The notes under the pieces: generated by a model
Told to the model about the DNA's origin: nothing
What the model saw: only the letters and a program-made list of their open reading frames with translations
Database searches by the model: none
Position numbers and translations under genes: made by a program
NCBI GenBank assembly: GCA_036703315.1
Contig: DATNPH010000212.1
Coordinates: 1-41,149 of the forward strand
Length of the DNA: 41,149 bases
Source of the DNA: DATNPH01 sp036703315
GTDB taxonomy: Bacteria; Cyanobacteriota; Cyanobacteriia; Cyanobacteriales; Coleofasciculaceae
Reading direction: 5' to 3'
Shown here: positions 17,203-23,926 of the stretch, in pieces
Numbering within the stretch: position 1 is the first letter of the stretch
Layout of the letters: every line of letters starts with the position of its first letter

Positions 17203-18087
17203 ATGCAGGTACGCACCCCGATTACAGTTATTACCGGGCCCCTGGGAAGCGGAAAGACAACGTTGCTGCGTCACATCCTCGACACGGTTTCTGGAAAAAT
17301 CGCCATTTTGATGAATGAATTTGGCGAAATTGCGATCGACAGTAAAATCATTGCCGGGAAAAACGTCGAGATGGCAGATTTGGGTGGAGGCTGCGTGTGC
17401 TGTTCGCTGCTGGGCGAGTTTGAAGCTGCTGTCAATGAAATCATTGATACTGTTGACCCAGATATCATTGTGGTGGAGACAACCGGAGTCGCAGAACCAG
17501 ATGCGCTGGTTTTTGATATTCAAGAGAGTTTACCAAGCGTGCGACTGGATGGGGTCGTGACACTGATCGACGCTGATGCAATGGTAAGATATCCATCTGT
17601 GGGACACACCACTCGGCTGCAAATTGAAGGAGCAGATACTATGCTCCTAAACAAAATCGATTTGGTGTCGGAAAGCGAGTTAAAAGCAATAGAAGAGAAG
17701 TTGCACTCTTTGAACGAAGTTGCCTCAATTTTGCGTACCAAGCGGGGTCAAGTGGATACGGACTTGCTGTTTGGCATCGCAAGGGAGCGGGTTGAAGCGC
17801 CACCTCACCACGTTCACCAGCCCGAATTTGAATCGTTCAGCTACACTTCGGCAGCTACCTTCACTCCCCAATGTTTTGAGAAATTTGCTGACAATCTTGG
17901 GGCAGAGGTTTACCGAGCGAAAGGGTTTGTCCGATTTCCTGAAGGCACATATCTATTTAATTTTGTAGCTGGGCGCTGGGATTTGGAGCGATTTGAACAA
18001 GAAGGGACGGAGCTTGTTTTTATCGGCAAACAGTTGAACGATCGCAAAGCAGAAATTCTTGAACAGTTAAAGTTGTGTGAGCAATAG
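17203..18087 (+). CDS. COG0523 (CobW-type) metal-handling GTPase
   Basis: A 294-residue G3E-family GTPase. Walker A is GPLGSGKTTLLRHIL (residues about 9-23). The metal-binding CxCC motif is GGCVCCSLLGEF, followed by ETTGVAEPDALV and the guanine-specifying NKID (LLNKIDLVS). The C-terminal CobW domain is short but present (FESFSYTSAATFTPQCFEKFADNL). These proteins deliver or insert metals such as Zn, Co or Fe. Its stop is followed 4 bases later by the archease ATG, so the two are translationally coupled. Being beside Mn2+-dependent RtcB and its cofactor archease suggests a role in metal supply to RNA repair; this is inference. Confidence 0.88.
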   Translation: MQVRTPITVITGPLGSGKTTLLRHILDTVSGKIAILMNEFGEIAIDSKIIAGKNVEMADLGGGCVCCSLLGEFEAAVNEIIDTVDPDIIVVETTGVAEPDALVFDIQESLPSVRLDGVVTLIDADAMVRYPSVGHTTRLQIEGADTMLLNKIDLVSESELKAIEEKLHSLNEVASILRTKRGQVDTDLLFGIARERVEAPPHHVHQPEFESFSYTSAATFTPQCFEKFADNLGAEVYRAKGFVRFPEGTYLFNFVAGRWDLERFEQEGTELVFIGKQLNDRKAEILEQLKLCEQ

Positions 18088-18091
18088 CCCT

Positions 18092-18523
18092 ATGCCTTAT
18101 GAGTTTCTCGAAGATGTTGCCACTGCTGATATTGCATTTCGAGCTTGGGGAAAGGATTTAGAGGAGCTTTTCATAGCGGCTGGCGATGCAACTACCAACG
18201 TAATGATTGATAATCTGGAGGCGATCGCACTTGATGAGACGCGAACCTTCACCTTGGAAAATGACGCGCTGGATATGCTGCTGTTCAATTTTCTGCAAGA
18301 ATTCATCTACTACAAGGACAGCGAGCTACTTCTACTTCGAGCGCAGCAGGTTCAGATCGAGGAGAAAGATGGAGAATATCACCTGAGTGCAGTAACTCAG
18401 GGAGAAAAGCTCGATCGCGATCGGCATGAAGAGCGAGTAGATGTCAAAGCGGTTACGTTACACCGTTTCCAATTGGAAAAAACAGATGACGGTTGGACGG
18501 CTATGGTAATCCTTGACATTTAA
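18092..18523 (+). CDS. Archease, RtcB cofactor
   Basis: A 143-residue archease that speeds RtcB guanylation and lets it turn over repeatedly. It begins MPYEFLEDVATADIAFRAWG and ends MVILDI, both typical. The acidic residues used for metal binding are present at the N terminus and in the last strand. A GTG at 18077 would add five residues and overlap the GTPase gene, but archeases usually begin directly with the MPYEFLEH-like motif, so I use the ATG. The presence of archease together with rtcB supports a real RNA-repair function here. Confidence 0.92.
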   Translation: MPYEFLEDVATADIAFRAWGKDLEELFIAAGDATTNVMIDNLEAIALDETRTFTLENDALDMLLFNFLQEFIYYKDSELLLLRAQQVQIEEKDGEYHLSAVTQGEKLDRDRHEERVDVKAVTLHRFQLEKTDDGWTAMVILDI

Positions 18524-18534
18524 AGACTGTGCTG

Positions 18535-18563
18535 CCTGGTTAAGATACAAGCAGTAAGTCCCT
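18535..18563. repeat. Direct repeat, left copy flanking DUF488 cassette
   Basis: A 29-base sequence beginning CCTGGTTAAGATACAAG and ending GTAAGTCCCT. A second copy at 20584-20612 differs at one base (CCTAG instead of CCTGG), leaving 25 identical bases in a row. This copy lies 11 bases past the stop of the dual-OB-like gene. The two copies bracket three genes precisely. Confidence 0.93.
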
Positions 18564-18574
18564 AGAGAAAGTCC

Positions 18575-19405
18575 TCATGGACTGCCTGTAGGAAGGGATT
18601 TTAGGTAGCTCAAGAACTGGGTCATTTCAGTAGCAGTCAACTGCTTGCGTGATTGCTTATTGTAAGTTCGCTGCAAATATTCCCGTCCTTGCTCTATAGT
18701 CCAGCCCAGTCGCTTCATTTCAACCAGGATCAAATCGGATTCTGACAATTCAATAACGCCTGCGATTAGTTTCCAACAAGGATCATCTCCTTCCCATTCA
18801 TTTGACGGTCGATGGGGCATACTCAAGCTGACTGTTACTAAGCAGGGATTTTGAGGGCGATAACCAGATTCCAGTCGTTCAACAAATACAGGATCAGTGA
18901 TAGTGGCATTTACCAGTCGCTGACCTGTCACCGTTACGAGGGTTCCTTTCCAACTCATGCCTCCTTTTGTTCTTGCCATGCTTTCCACAGACAGTTTTGT
19001 TGCATATACCAATTGCAGAGTACGTCTTCCCTGGAAAGGTAGGGACTTTAGATAGGGCACAGTTACATACTTACTGGAGTTATGCAGGATTTGGGGATAG
19101 TTCCCACAGTACTGAAGAACATCTGTTGGTTGAACCTGCCCTACTCGTTGCCATTTTCCAGCAGCAATAGTGAGGTTCTCACTCTCAAATCCGAAGTCTG
19201 CGCCATCTTCCTCTAGCGGAATTTCCAGGATATCTAGTAGTGCGGGTTCTCTCCCCTCTATGAGTCGGACACTTGCAGGAACTCGACCATCCTTTGGATA
19301 CAAGCTACACACGGGGCGAATCCACTGACCTGTATTAGCATTAATTCCTGCGATGCAACGTTCCTCCAACTTCCAGGAATTGGCAAGGCAGATTATTTGA
19401 GTCAT
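18575..19405 (-). CDS. Dual-OB-like protein of a DUF488 cassette
   Basis: A 276-residue protein, third gene of a minus-strand cassette; its start is 6 bases after the upstream DUF488 stop. The N terminus (MTQIICLANSWKLEERCIAGIN, then WIRPVCS) resembles bacterial proteins described as holding two OB folds next to DUF488 proteins; I recall this association but could not check it. OB folds bind nucleic acids. The last 45 residues (LGWTIEQGREYLQRTYNKQSR, then LTATEMTQFLSYL) form a helical module I associate with C termini of several cyanobacterial proteins, some of them DNA-annealing. No catalytic motif is visible. Confidence 0.6.
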   Translation of the reverse strand: MTQIICLANSWKLEERCIAGINANTGQWIRPVCSLYPKDGRVPASVRLIEGREPALLDILEIPLEEDGADFGFESENLTIAAGKWQRVGQVQPTDVLQYCGNYPQILHNSSKYVTVPYLKSLPFQGRRTLQLVYATKLSVESMARTKGGMSWKGTLVTVTGQRLVNATITDPVFVERLESGYRPQNPCLVTVSLSMPHRPSNEWEGDDPCWKLIAGVIELSESDLILVEMKRLGWTIEQGREYLQRTYNKQSRKQLTATEMTQFLSYLKSLPTGSP

Positions 19406-19411
19406 AAATTT

Positions 19412-19858
19412 TTAGAGATGATATATATTTATGTTTCTCCACTTATCCTTTAAATACTCTGCAACTAAACGACGATGGCAATGGTGAGGTTTTGCTTCAC
19501 TACAAAGTAGGCAGCTACCAGCAAGCAGTTCTGGTGAAATTTTCTTTTCTATCTGACGCTCATTGATTAATTTCAAGAATTTTTTCTCATAAGTTGCCCA
19601 ATCCCCATTATTTTTTTTATAATCATCCAGAATATCTTTAGTCGGTGCCAACTCTAGCAAGTGAACATATCCTATATCACCAATTTTGCGTAAGAAATAC
19701 TCTAGATCAGTACGTTTAGTAAATCCTGCTAATTGCGAAATATTATTAAGTCGTGTGTCTATAACTCTTTTTACTCTAGCGTTAACTAGAGTATCAAAGA
19801 ATTGTTGAGCTGTCTTTCGAGTAAAGCCAATTGTAAATAAATTAACTGAATTGCTCAT
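19412..19858 (-). CDS. DUF488 family protein, short form
   Basis: A 148-residue DUF488 protein. It begins with NLFTIGFTRKTAQQFFDTL and ends with the family motif CLLCSEAKPHHCHRRLVAEYL. The pattern C-x-E-x(5)-CHR in that motif looks like a metal or catalytic site. The family is of unknown activity. This gene is A+T-rich relative to its neighbours. It lies 18 bases after the first DUF488 gene and 6 bases before the dual-OB-like gene, so the three form one transcript. Confidence 0.82.
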   Translation of the reverse strand: MSNSVNLFTIGFTRKTAQQFFDTLVNARVKRVIDTRLNNISQLAGFTKRTDLEYFLRKIGDIGYVHLLELAPTKDILDDYKKNNGDWATYEKKFLKLINERQIEKKISPELLAGSCLLCSEAKPHHCHRRLVAEYLKDKWRNINIYHL

Positions 19859-19876
19859 GCTGAATTTACGTTTTAT

Positions 19877-20509
19877 CTACTCTACATAGGCAATCTGATC
19901 ACCCTGTCGCTTGTATGCTTCCTTTAGAGAATCTTTTTTTGAGTATTGAATAGTAGATTGAACGGGAAATGAAAAATCTTTAAATATTGATAGTTGAACT
20001 GGTTCTATTAATTCTGGTTGCTTTAGTCCATGTAACTCTAGAAGTCTTTCTTCAAGATGCTGATGAGCCTCTAAATTACCGTTTCTCAAGATGTGGTTGA
20101 TGTCTAAGTCAAACTCGCGTAAGTGTTGACATACTAAAATTGCCCGATGACAGGTGATGGGATCTTTTTCAGCACACATCAGTGCAATTTTATAGGTCTC
20201 TGCACCTTTCAATATCCGCTGAATACCCTGTGAAAATAGCTCAGTAGAGGCAATTCTTTCGTACAAGGCTTTGCGGTCAACATAGCAGGTTGGATCGCTG
20301 GGTCTTGCTCCTAATTCACGACCTAGGAACACATAGCGAATTCCTGCATCAAATAGGGATGTTTTAACTGGTGTCTGGTTAAAGTGAGGCAGATAGCGGC
20401 TGTAGGGGTGCGATCGCACATCTGCCAAAGCCGTCACACCATGTTGTTGCAGTAGAGCAATAAACGCCTCAATGCTGTGATTGGAGTGCCCAATCGTAAA
20501 AAGTTTCAT
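19877..20509 (-). CDS. DUF488 family protein, long form
   Basis: A 210-residue DUF488 protein, first gene of the cassette. It starts MKLFTIGHSNHSIEAFIALL and has DVRSHPYSRYLPHFNQTPVK and the Cys motif LMCAEKDPITCHRAILVCQHL. A further 60 residues after the core lack recognisable motifs. Both DUF488 proteins of the cassette keep the C-x-E ... CHR signature but differ widely otherwise, so they are ancient paralogues with probably distinct tasks. The promoter should lie in the 75 bases between this start and the right copy of the direct repeat. Confidence 0.85.
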   Translation of the reverse strand: MKLFTIGHSNHSIEAFIALLQQHGVTALADVRSHPYSRYLPHFNQTPVKTSLFDAGIRYVFLGRELGARPSDPTCYVDRKALYERIASTELFSQGIQRILKGAETYKIALMCAEKDPITCHRAILVCQHLREFDLDINHILRNGNLEAHQHLEERLLELHGLKQPELIEPVQLSIFKDFSFPVQSTIQYSKKDSLKEAYKRQGDQIAYVE

Positions 20510-20583
20510 CGTAAAGAATACAGTCCACTAGCTGCCATTATGCCACTGTTGCTGAATTAAGGAGCGATCACCGTCTTGTCTTA

Positions 20584-20612
20584 CCTAGTTAAGATACAAG
20601 CAGTAAGTCCCT
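20584..20612. repeat. Direct repeat, right copy flanking DUF488 cassette
   Basis: Second copy of the 29-base repeat at 18535-18563, with 28 of 29 bases identical. It lies upstream of the long DUF488 gene and directly upstream of a Uma2-like 5' gene remnant. After this copy TCATG follows within 20 bases; the left copy is also followed by TCATG, hinting that the repeat is an old 5' untranslated region that was duplicated. Confidence 0.93.
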
Positions 20613-20626
20613 CCTAGGGGATTGTC

Positions 20627-20779
20627 ATGATACAGTACAACCCGTTGCAGTATCTTCCCTGTGCTGAAGAACTGCCCGACTCTGACGATACGATTGAACT
20701 ACCTCAGCTAGACAATTACGCTTCGACCGATTTGCCAACCCTAAAACTTAGGAACCCATGGCGAAACCTGTACTCTTGA
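20627..20779 (+). pseudogene. Remnant of a Uma2-family gene, 5' end
   Basis: A 50-codon frame starting MIQYNPLQYLPCAEELPDSDD. This matches the N terminus of cyanobacterial Uma2 (DUF820) restriction-like endonuclease genes, which usually read LPxAEELPDSDDTPVDNE. After the DSDD residues the similarity stops and the frame ends in TGA, inside the start of the next gene (22-base overlap). The nuclease domain is missing. It could instead act as a leader for the downstream regulator gene, but a truncated gene is simpler. Confidence 0.65.
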
Positions 20780-22455
20780 CAGTGGACGATGACCCGGAAG
20801 TTTTACAAGCGGTTGCCCGTGATTTACGACACGAGTATGGCGATCGCTTCCGCATTATCCGTGCTGACTCTGGCGCAGCTGCACTAGACGCACTCAAACA
20901 ATTAAAACTCCGTAATGAGCCAGTTGCGCTGTTTCTGGTCGATCAGCGAATGCCGCAGATGAGTGGTGTTGAGTTTATCGAACAGGCAATTGTCCTGTTT
21001 CCGGAGGCGAAACGAGTCTTACTTACCGCCTACGCTGATACCAGTGCCGCGATTCGGGCAATTAATACAGCGAACATCGATTACTACCTGATGAAGCCGT
21101 GGGAACCGCCCCAGGAGCGCTTGTACCCAGTGCTCAACGATCTACTGGATGACTGGCAAGCCAACTTCCGATCGCCGTTTGTGGGAATTCGAGTGATTGG
21201 CGATCGCTGGAATCCGTATTCCCACCAAGTCAAAGACTTCCTTGCTCGCAATCAAGTTCCGTATCAGTGGTTAGACATCGAGCAAGAAGCGGAAGCACAA
21301 CGCCTGGTTAGCTACGCTGAGTGTCCCAACCGCAAACTGCCGTTGATACTCTTTCCTGATGGTTCTCAGCTTATCCAGCCAACCAATATCCAGGTTGCCG
21401 AAAAGATTGGGCTACAAACGATCGCACAAAAGCCGTTTTACGACTTGATTATCATCGGTGGTGGTCCTGCCGGTTTAGCAGCAGCCGTTTATGGCGCATC
21501 AGAAGGCTTGCGTACTGTGATGATTGAACGCGAAGCCCCCGGTGGACAGGCAGGAACCAGTTCCCGGATTGAAAACTACCTAGGTTTTCCTGTCGGTTTA
21601 AGTGGGAGCGACTTAGCTAGACGTGCTGTTACTCAAGCAAGACGCTTTGGTGTGGAAATTCTCACTCCCCAAGAAGCAACAGCCCTTCGTACCCAAGACC
21701 AGTATCGAATTATTACCTTAAGTGATGGTAAAGAGGTTAGCTGCCATGCTTTAATCCTCGCGCTCGGCGTATCGTGGCGACGGCTGGATGTTCCAGGAAT
21801 TGACAAGCTAACGGGTGCAGGCGTGTACTACGGTGCGGCGCAGACAGAAGCACTCGCCTGTACTGACGAAGATGTCTACATTGTGGGTGGGGCAAACTCA
21901 GCAGGGCAGGCAGCCATGTATTTTTCCAAATACGCTCGTCAAGTCACAATGTTAGTGCGAGGTGATTCTTTAACTAAGAGTATGTCCCAGTACCTGATTG
22001 ACCAAATCGAGGCAAAAGACAATATCAGAGTACAAACGCATTCGAGCGTTATTGAAGCCATAGGGGAAACAAGTCTAGAATCACTGGTTATCAAAAATTT
22101 AGTAACAGGTGAAACGCAAACCGTTCCAGCTAATTCTCTGTTTATCTTTATTGGTGCTGCCCCCCATACTAATTGGTTAGATGGAAACGTCGAACGCGAT
22201 GAACTTGGCTTTATCCTGACTGGACCCAATCTCAAGCCCGTGAGTGAGATTCAGGCGGCACGTAACCGCCAAGATGAAAACCGCCCACGGGGATGGACTC
22301 TAGAGCGCGACCCCTTCTTGTTAGAGACAAACGTCCCCGGTGTCTTTGCAGTAGGCGATGTCCGTTCCGGTTCTGTGAAGCGAGTCGCTTCGGGGGTAGG
22401 TGAAGGTTCGATTTGCGTTCAGTTTGTCCATCAATATCTCAGCAAGGTGTTGTGA
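20758..22455 (+). CDS. Response regulator fused to glutaredoxin-like and thioredoxin-reductase-like domains
   Basis: A 565-residue three-domain fusion. Residues 1-130 form a receiver domain (acidic Asp10-12, phospho-acceptor Asp62 in VDQRMP, Thr90, Lys113). Residues about 140-220 look like a glutaredoxin fold, but its CPYC-like position reads WNPYS (151-155), so the catalytic Cys is absent. Residues 227-565 form an FAD/NAD(P)H flavoreductase of thioredoxin reductase type (GGGPAGL, PGGQAGTSSRIENYLGFP, VGGANSAG, GVFAVGDVRSG). The usual CxxC site reads GVYYGAAQTEA instead. It may therefore sense or use NAD(P)H or flavin state rather than reduce thioredoxin. It heads an operon with two histidine kinases and a zinc-finger protein. 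Confidence 0.88.
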   Translation: MAKPVLLTVDDDPEVLQAVARDLRHEYGDRFRIIRADSGAAALDALKQLKLRNEPVALFLVDQRMPQMSGVEFIEQAIVLFPEAKRVLLTAYADTSAAIRAINTANIDYYLMKPWEPPQERLYPVLNDLLDDWQANFRSPFVGIRVIGDRWNPYSHQVKDFLARNQVPYQWLDIEQEAEAQRLVSYAECPNRKLPLILFPDGSQLIQPTNIQVAEKIGLQTIAQKPFYDLIIIGGGPAGLAAAVYGASEGLRTVMIEREAPGGQAGTSSRIENYLGFPVGLSGSDLARRAVTQARRFGVEILTPQEATALRTQDQYRIITLSDGKEVSCHALILALGVSWRRLDVPGIDKLTGAGVYYGAAQTEALACTDEDVYIVGGANSAGQAAMYFSKYARQVTMLVRGDSLTKSMSQYLIDQIEAKDNIRVQTHSSVIEAIGETSLESLVIKNLVTGETQTVPANSLFIFIGAAPHTNWLDGNVERDELGFILTGPNLKPVSEIQAARNRQDENRPRGWTLERDPFLLETNVPGVFAVGDVRSGSVKRVASGVGEGSICVQFVHQYLSKVL

Positions 22456-22514
22456 TAAGCAATAAGCTATATACTCCCCTTCCCATCTCCACAAAATCTC
22501 GGCAAGGTGTTGTC

Positions 22515-23909
22515 ATGCTAATCGACACTCTACGTCAGGTGCCAGTCTTTTCAAAATTACCAGAGGAGCAGTTACAGTGGTTGTCTCAAGCAGGCAAGGA
22601 GGTTTGGTTACAGCCTGGTGAACTGCATCGAGCAGAGGGCAGTCCTACCAATTGCGTGTTTGTCCTACTCAAAGGTCAGGTTCGGGTTTATCAGAAAGTA
22701 GGTGAGCAAGAACTCGTATTAGCGACCTACAACTCAAAAGAACTGTTTGGCGAATTGCCAGTATTGACCGGTGAGGAATACTTTTGGGCGAGTGGACGCG
22801 CCGTGACTCCCTGCTATATCTTCGAGTTACCAAAAGATGCTTTTTGGAAATTGCTCTCAAGCTGTTCTTGCGTGACAACCGCCATTTTCAGCACGATGGC
22901 AAAGCGAATGCAAGATATTCAGACCTTGTACCAGCAGCGCGAAAAGTTGGCGGCACTCGGCACCTTAGCGGCTGGACTGGCGCACGAAATGAATAATCCT
23001 GCCGCCGCGGTCACAAGGGGTGCCAGTTCCTTGCAAGATATTTTTGAAGAATTGCCGTGTCTTTCCCTAAAGCTGAATCAGCAGCAAATGACAACCGCCC
23101 AACTAGAGTTTCTTGCTGACTTACAGTGTGAAGGGGTAAAGCGTGCGAAAACAGCACCACGGCTCGATCCGCTAACGCAAAGCGATCGCGAAGATGAAGT
23201 TTGTGATTGGCTAGAAGCGCACGACGTAAGTGATGGCTGGAAACTGGCAGCAACCTTAGTTAGCGCGGGCTTAGATATCGCATGGCTGGACACTGTTGCA
23301 GCGAAAGTCCCCACCGACTGTCTTAATGATGTCCTGACTTGGATTACAACCGCGTTAACAGGTGTTGGAGTGTTATCTGAAATTGAACACGGTTCGTCGC
23401 GTATTTCCCAACTGGTGACAGCAATTAAAGATTACTCCTTCATGGATCAAGCGCCACGGCAAGACGTGGACGTACATGAAGGACTGGAAAGTACCATAAC
23501 AATCCTCAGTTATAAACTCAAGCAGGGTGTGGCGGTGACACGCGAATATGATCGTAGTTTGCCGCGCATCAGTGCCTATGGCAGCGAACTCAACCAAGTG
23601 TGGACAAACCTGATTGACAACGCCATAGAAGCGATGAACAGACAGGGTGAAATTTGGGTTCGCACTTGGCGGGAATATGACCACCTATTAGTAGAAGTTG
23701 CTGACAACGGACCCGGTATTCCACCAGACATCGAGCATCGCATCTTTGAACCCTTTTTCACTACTAAAGGTGTGGGGCAGGGGATTGGGTTAGGGTTGGA
23801 CATGACTTACCGCATTGTCAGCAAGCACAAGGGCAATATCAGCTTCGTTTCCCAGCCAAGAGATACACGTTTCCAAGTCCGTCTGCCGATCGGTCCTCAA
23901 ATAACATAA
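22515..23909 (+). CDS. Cyclic-nucleotide-like / histidine kinase, copy 1
   Basis: A 464-residue soluble protein. Residues about 10-125 form a cNMP-binding-like domain (VFVLLKGQVRVYQ, FGELPVLTG). The phosphate-binding cassette lacks the usual PRxA sequence, reading EYFWASGRA, so ligand binding is doubtful. The kinase part has the H-box LAAGLAHEMNNPAAA (His157), N-box LNQVWTNLIDNAIEAM and G-boxes VADNGPGIPP and GQGIGLGLDMTYRIV. The ATG at 22515 is chosen by alignment with the next gene; an upstream frame would add 34 unrelated residues. Its probable target is the receiver domain of the preceding protein, 59 bases upstream. Confidence 0.88.
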   Translation: MLIDTLRQVPVFSKLPEEQLQWLSQAGKEVWLQPGELHRAEGSPTNCVFVLLKGQVRVYQKVGEQELVLATYNSKELFGELPVLTGEEYFWASGRAVTPCYIFELPKDAFWKLLSSCSCVTTAIFSTMAKRMQDIQTLYQQREKLAALGTLAAGLAHEMNNPAAAVTRGASSLQDIFEELPCLSLKLNQQQMTTAQLEFLADLQCEGVKRAKTAPRLDPLTQSDREDEVCDWLEAHDVSDGWKLAATLVSAGLDIAWLDTVAAKVPTDCLNDVLTWITTALTGVGVLSEIEHGSSRISQLVTAIKDYSFMDQAPRQDVDVHEGLESTITILSYKLKQGVAVTREYDRSLPRISAYGSELNQVWTNLIDNAIEAMNRQGEIWVRTWREYDHLLVEVADNGPGIPPDIEHRIFEPFFTTKGVGQGIGLGLDMTYRIVSKHKGNISFVSQPRDTRFQVRLPIGPQIT

Positions 23910-23926
23910 CGATTCAAGGTGTTGCA

